Assembly (NCBI GenBank): GCA_013365325.1
Contig: JABVXV010000080.1
Location: 124,001 to 188,000, forward strand
DNA: 64,000 nt
Source of the DNA: Dipetalonema caudispina
Lineage: Eukaryota > Nematoda > Chromadorea > Rhabditida > Onchocercidae
Reading direction: 5' to 3'
Shown: one piece after another, positions 63,301 through 64,000 of the stretch
Numbering within the stretch: position 1 is the first letter of the stretch
How the letters are laid out: every line of letters begins with the position of its first letter
Made by a program: the position numbers and the translations under genes
The notes under the pieces: model-generated
Seen by the model: only the letters and a program-made list of their open reading frames with translations
Told to the model about the DNA's origin: nothing
The model's database searches: none

Positions 63301-63754
63301 TGAGAATCGTTCAAAAGAAGTCAGAATATCGAGTCGCAATGCTGTTGTACATAAGGTTTGTGTATCATCAATCTTTCTCTATGCATTAAAAAAATTGTGC
63401 AGTTTTTTAGATGGTATCAAAAGAAATACCATGTATCCTACTAATATAATCTAAATTTCATATTTACAAAATCATGTGTAATTGCATATTTGTTGTAGAA
63501 TGCAAAATGTTTTTAAATTAAAATAACTATTTTATCAATGAAATAAATAATTTCAGTATTTCTATGGCACACGCGCGATGCCACTTTATCCACATACATT
63601 CGAATTATCATTTGATGAAGTTCAATTTTGCAAAATTGGCTGTGAGCGATTGCCTATCGAATGTTTGCCATTTGGGATGAAAATTGAGGACCATAGGACA
63701 AAAGTATTAACTTCATTTTCTCCACCACAAGACATAGTCTCAAGAAAATTGTAA
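60348..63754 (+). CDS. clpf-1: CLP1, polyribonucleotide 5'-hydroxyl-kinase / cleavage factor II subunit
   Basis: Nuclear RNA 5'-kinase that acts with PCF11 in mRNA 3'-end cleavage and with the TSEN endonuclease in tRNA splicing. Exons: 60348-60425, 60616-60712, 60893-60984, 61544-61750, 61991-62089, 62459-62610, 62831-62942, 63272-63355, 63557-63754. All phases agree; 372 residues as read. N-terminal beta domain: [10 protein letters not shown] and [10 protein letters not shown]. Walker A GPTDVGKT is at residues 125-132 and Walker B-like FVDLDVGQ ends at 158. Then [47 protein letters not shown] and [14 protein letters not shown]. The ATG lies 6 bases after TTTTTCAG. The frame ends in TAA at 63752-63754, about 50 residues before the usual end (about 425 residues). 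The AAATT/GTAAAT there could instead be a donor leading to a last exon that I could not identify. Confidence 0.93.
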
Positions 63755-64000
63755 ATACAGGGCATAGTAGTTGTTTTATGATTTTCCGAGCGAATTTCGA
63801 TATAATTGTAGATTACAGAAAAGTCGATAAGAGTGGAACTAGGAAAAAATTCGAATAAAAATTTTCGAGTACAAGCAGATATTCCTGTAGAAATTATTCA
63901 GAGTTCAAAGCAATAAATGTGTAATATTACTTAAAAGATGTATAATTTCTGAAGAGATATGATCAACTCAGGTTTTAATGTATTTGAGTCTTAAATGGAT
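63755..64000. other. 3' flank of CLP1 with two AATAAA signals
   Basis: AATAAA occurs at 63854-63859 and 63912-63917, 100-160 bases after the in-frame stop, as expected if CLP1 transcripts end here. No frame in these bases resembles the usual CLP1 C-terminus. Confidence 0.5.

Overview
The window looks like nuclear DNA of a parasitic nematode, most likely a filarial or other spirurid worm. The DNA is AT-rich. Genes are split by many introns of about 100-900 bases, with U-rich TTTCAG-type acceptors, and several start codons sit just 3' of a TTTCAG/TTTTAG that could take a spliced leader. The protein set is animal: a laminin-type integrin alpha chain, a homeodomain protein, CTR9, CLP1, CINP and ribosomal protein S3. 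No bacterial, viral or transposon genes were recognised. All exon models were built by hand from reading frame, splice signals and remembered family sequences; each junction was checked for phase.

Layout. (1) 159-940, minus: the 3' part of an unrecognised cysteine-rich secreted-type protein. (2) 4331-6587, minus: ribosomal protein S3, five exons. (3) 8837-11655, minus: an unrecognised protein of about 225 residues with at least three membrane segments. (4) 11.7-18.3 kb: gene-poor AT-rich DNA. (5) 18324-33740, minus: a complete 21-exon integrin alpha chain, closest to the laminin-binding class (C. elegans INA-1). (6) 33.8-47.6 kb: a long gene-poor tract with microsatellites and an imperfect direct repeat. 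(7) 47625-48940, plus: an ANTP-class homeobox gene resembling NOT/EMX/VAX, with a polyglutamine tract and a Groucho-type eh1 motif. (8) 49719-59368, minus: CTR9, 22 exons, tail-to-tail with the homeobox gene. (9) 58316-58963, minus: an intronless CINP-like gene lying wholly inside the first intron of CTR9 on the same strand. (10) 60348-63754, plus: CLP1, head-to-head with CTR9.

How they relate. The right end groups four nuclear RNA- or chromatin-linked genes. CTR9 (Paf1 complex) acts in transcription elongation and 3'-end formation, and CLP1 is an RNA 5'-kinase of cleavage factor II and the tRNA-splicing machinery. They share a 5' region of about 1 kb, so a bidirectional promoter is likely. 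The same-strand nesting of CINP in CTR9 intron 1, with a phase-compatible acceptor, recalls the unc-17/cha-1 cholinergic locus and is the most unusual architecture here. The left part is a housekeeping ribosomal gene between two unrecognised genes, followed by the integrin.
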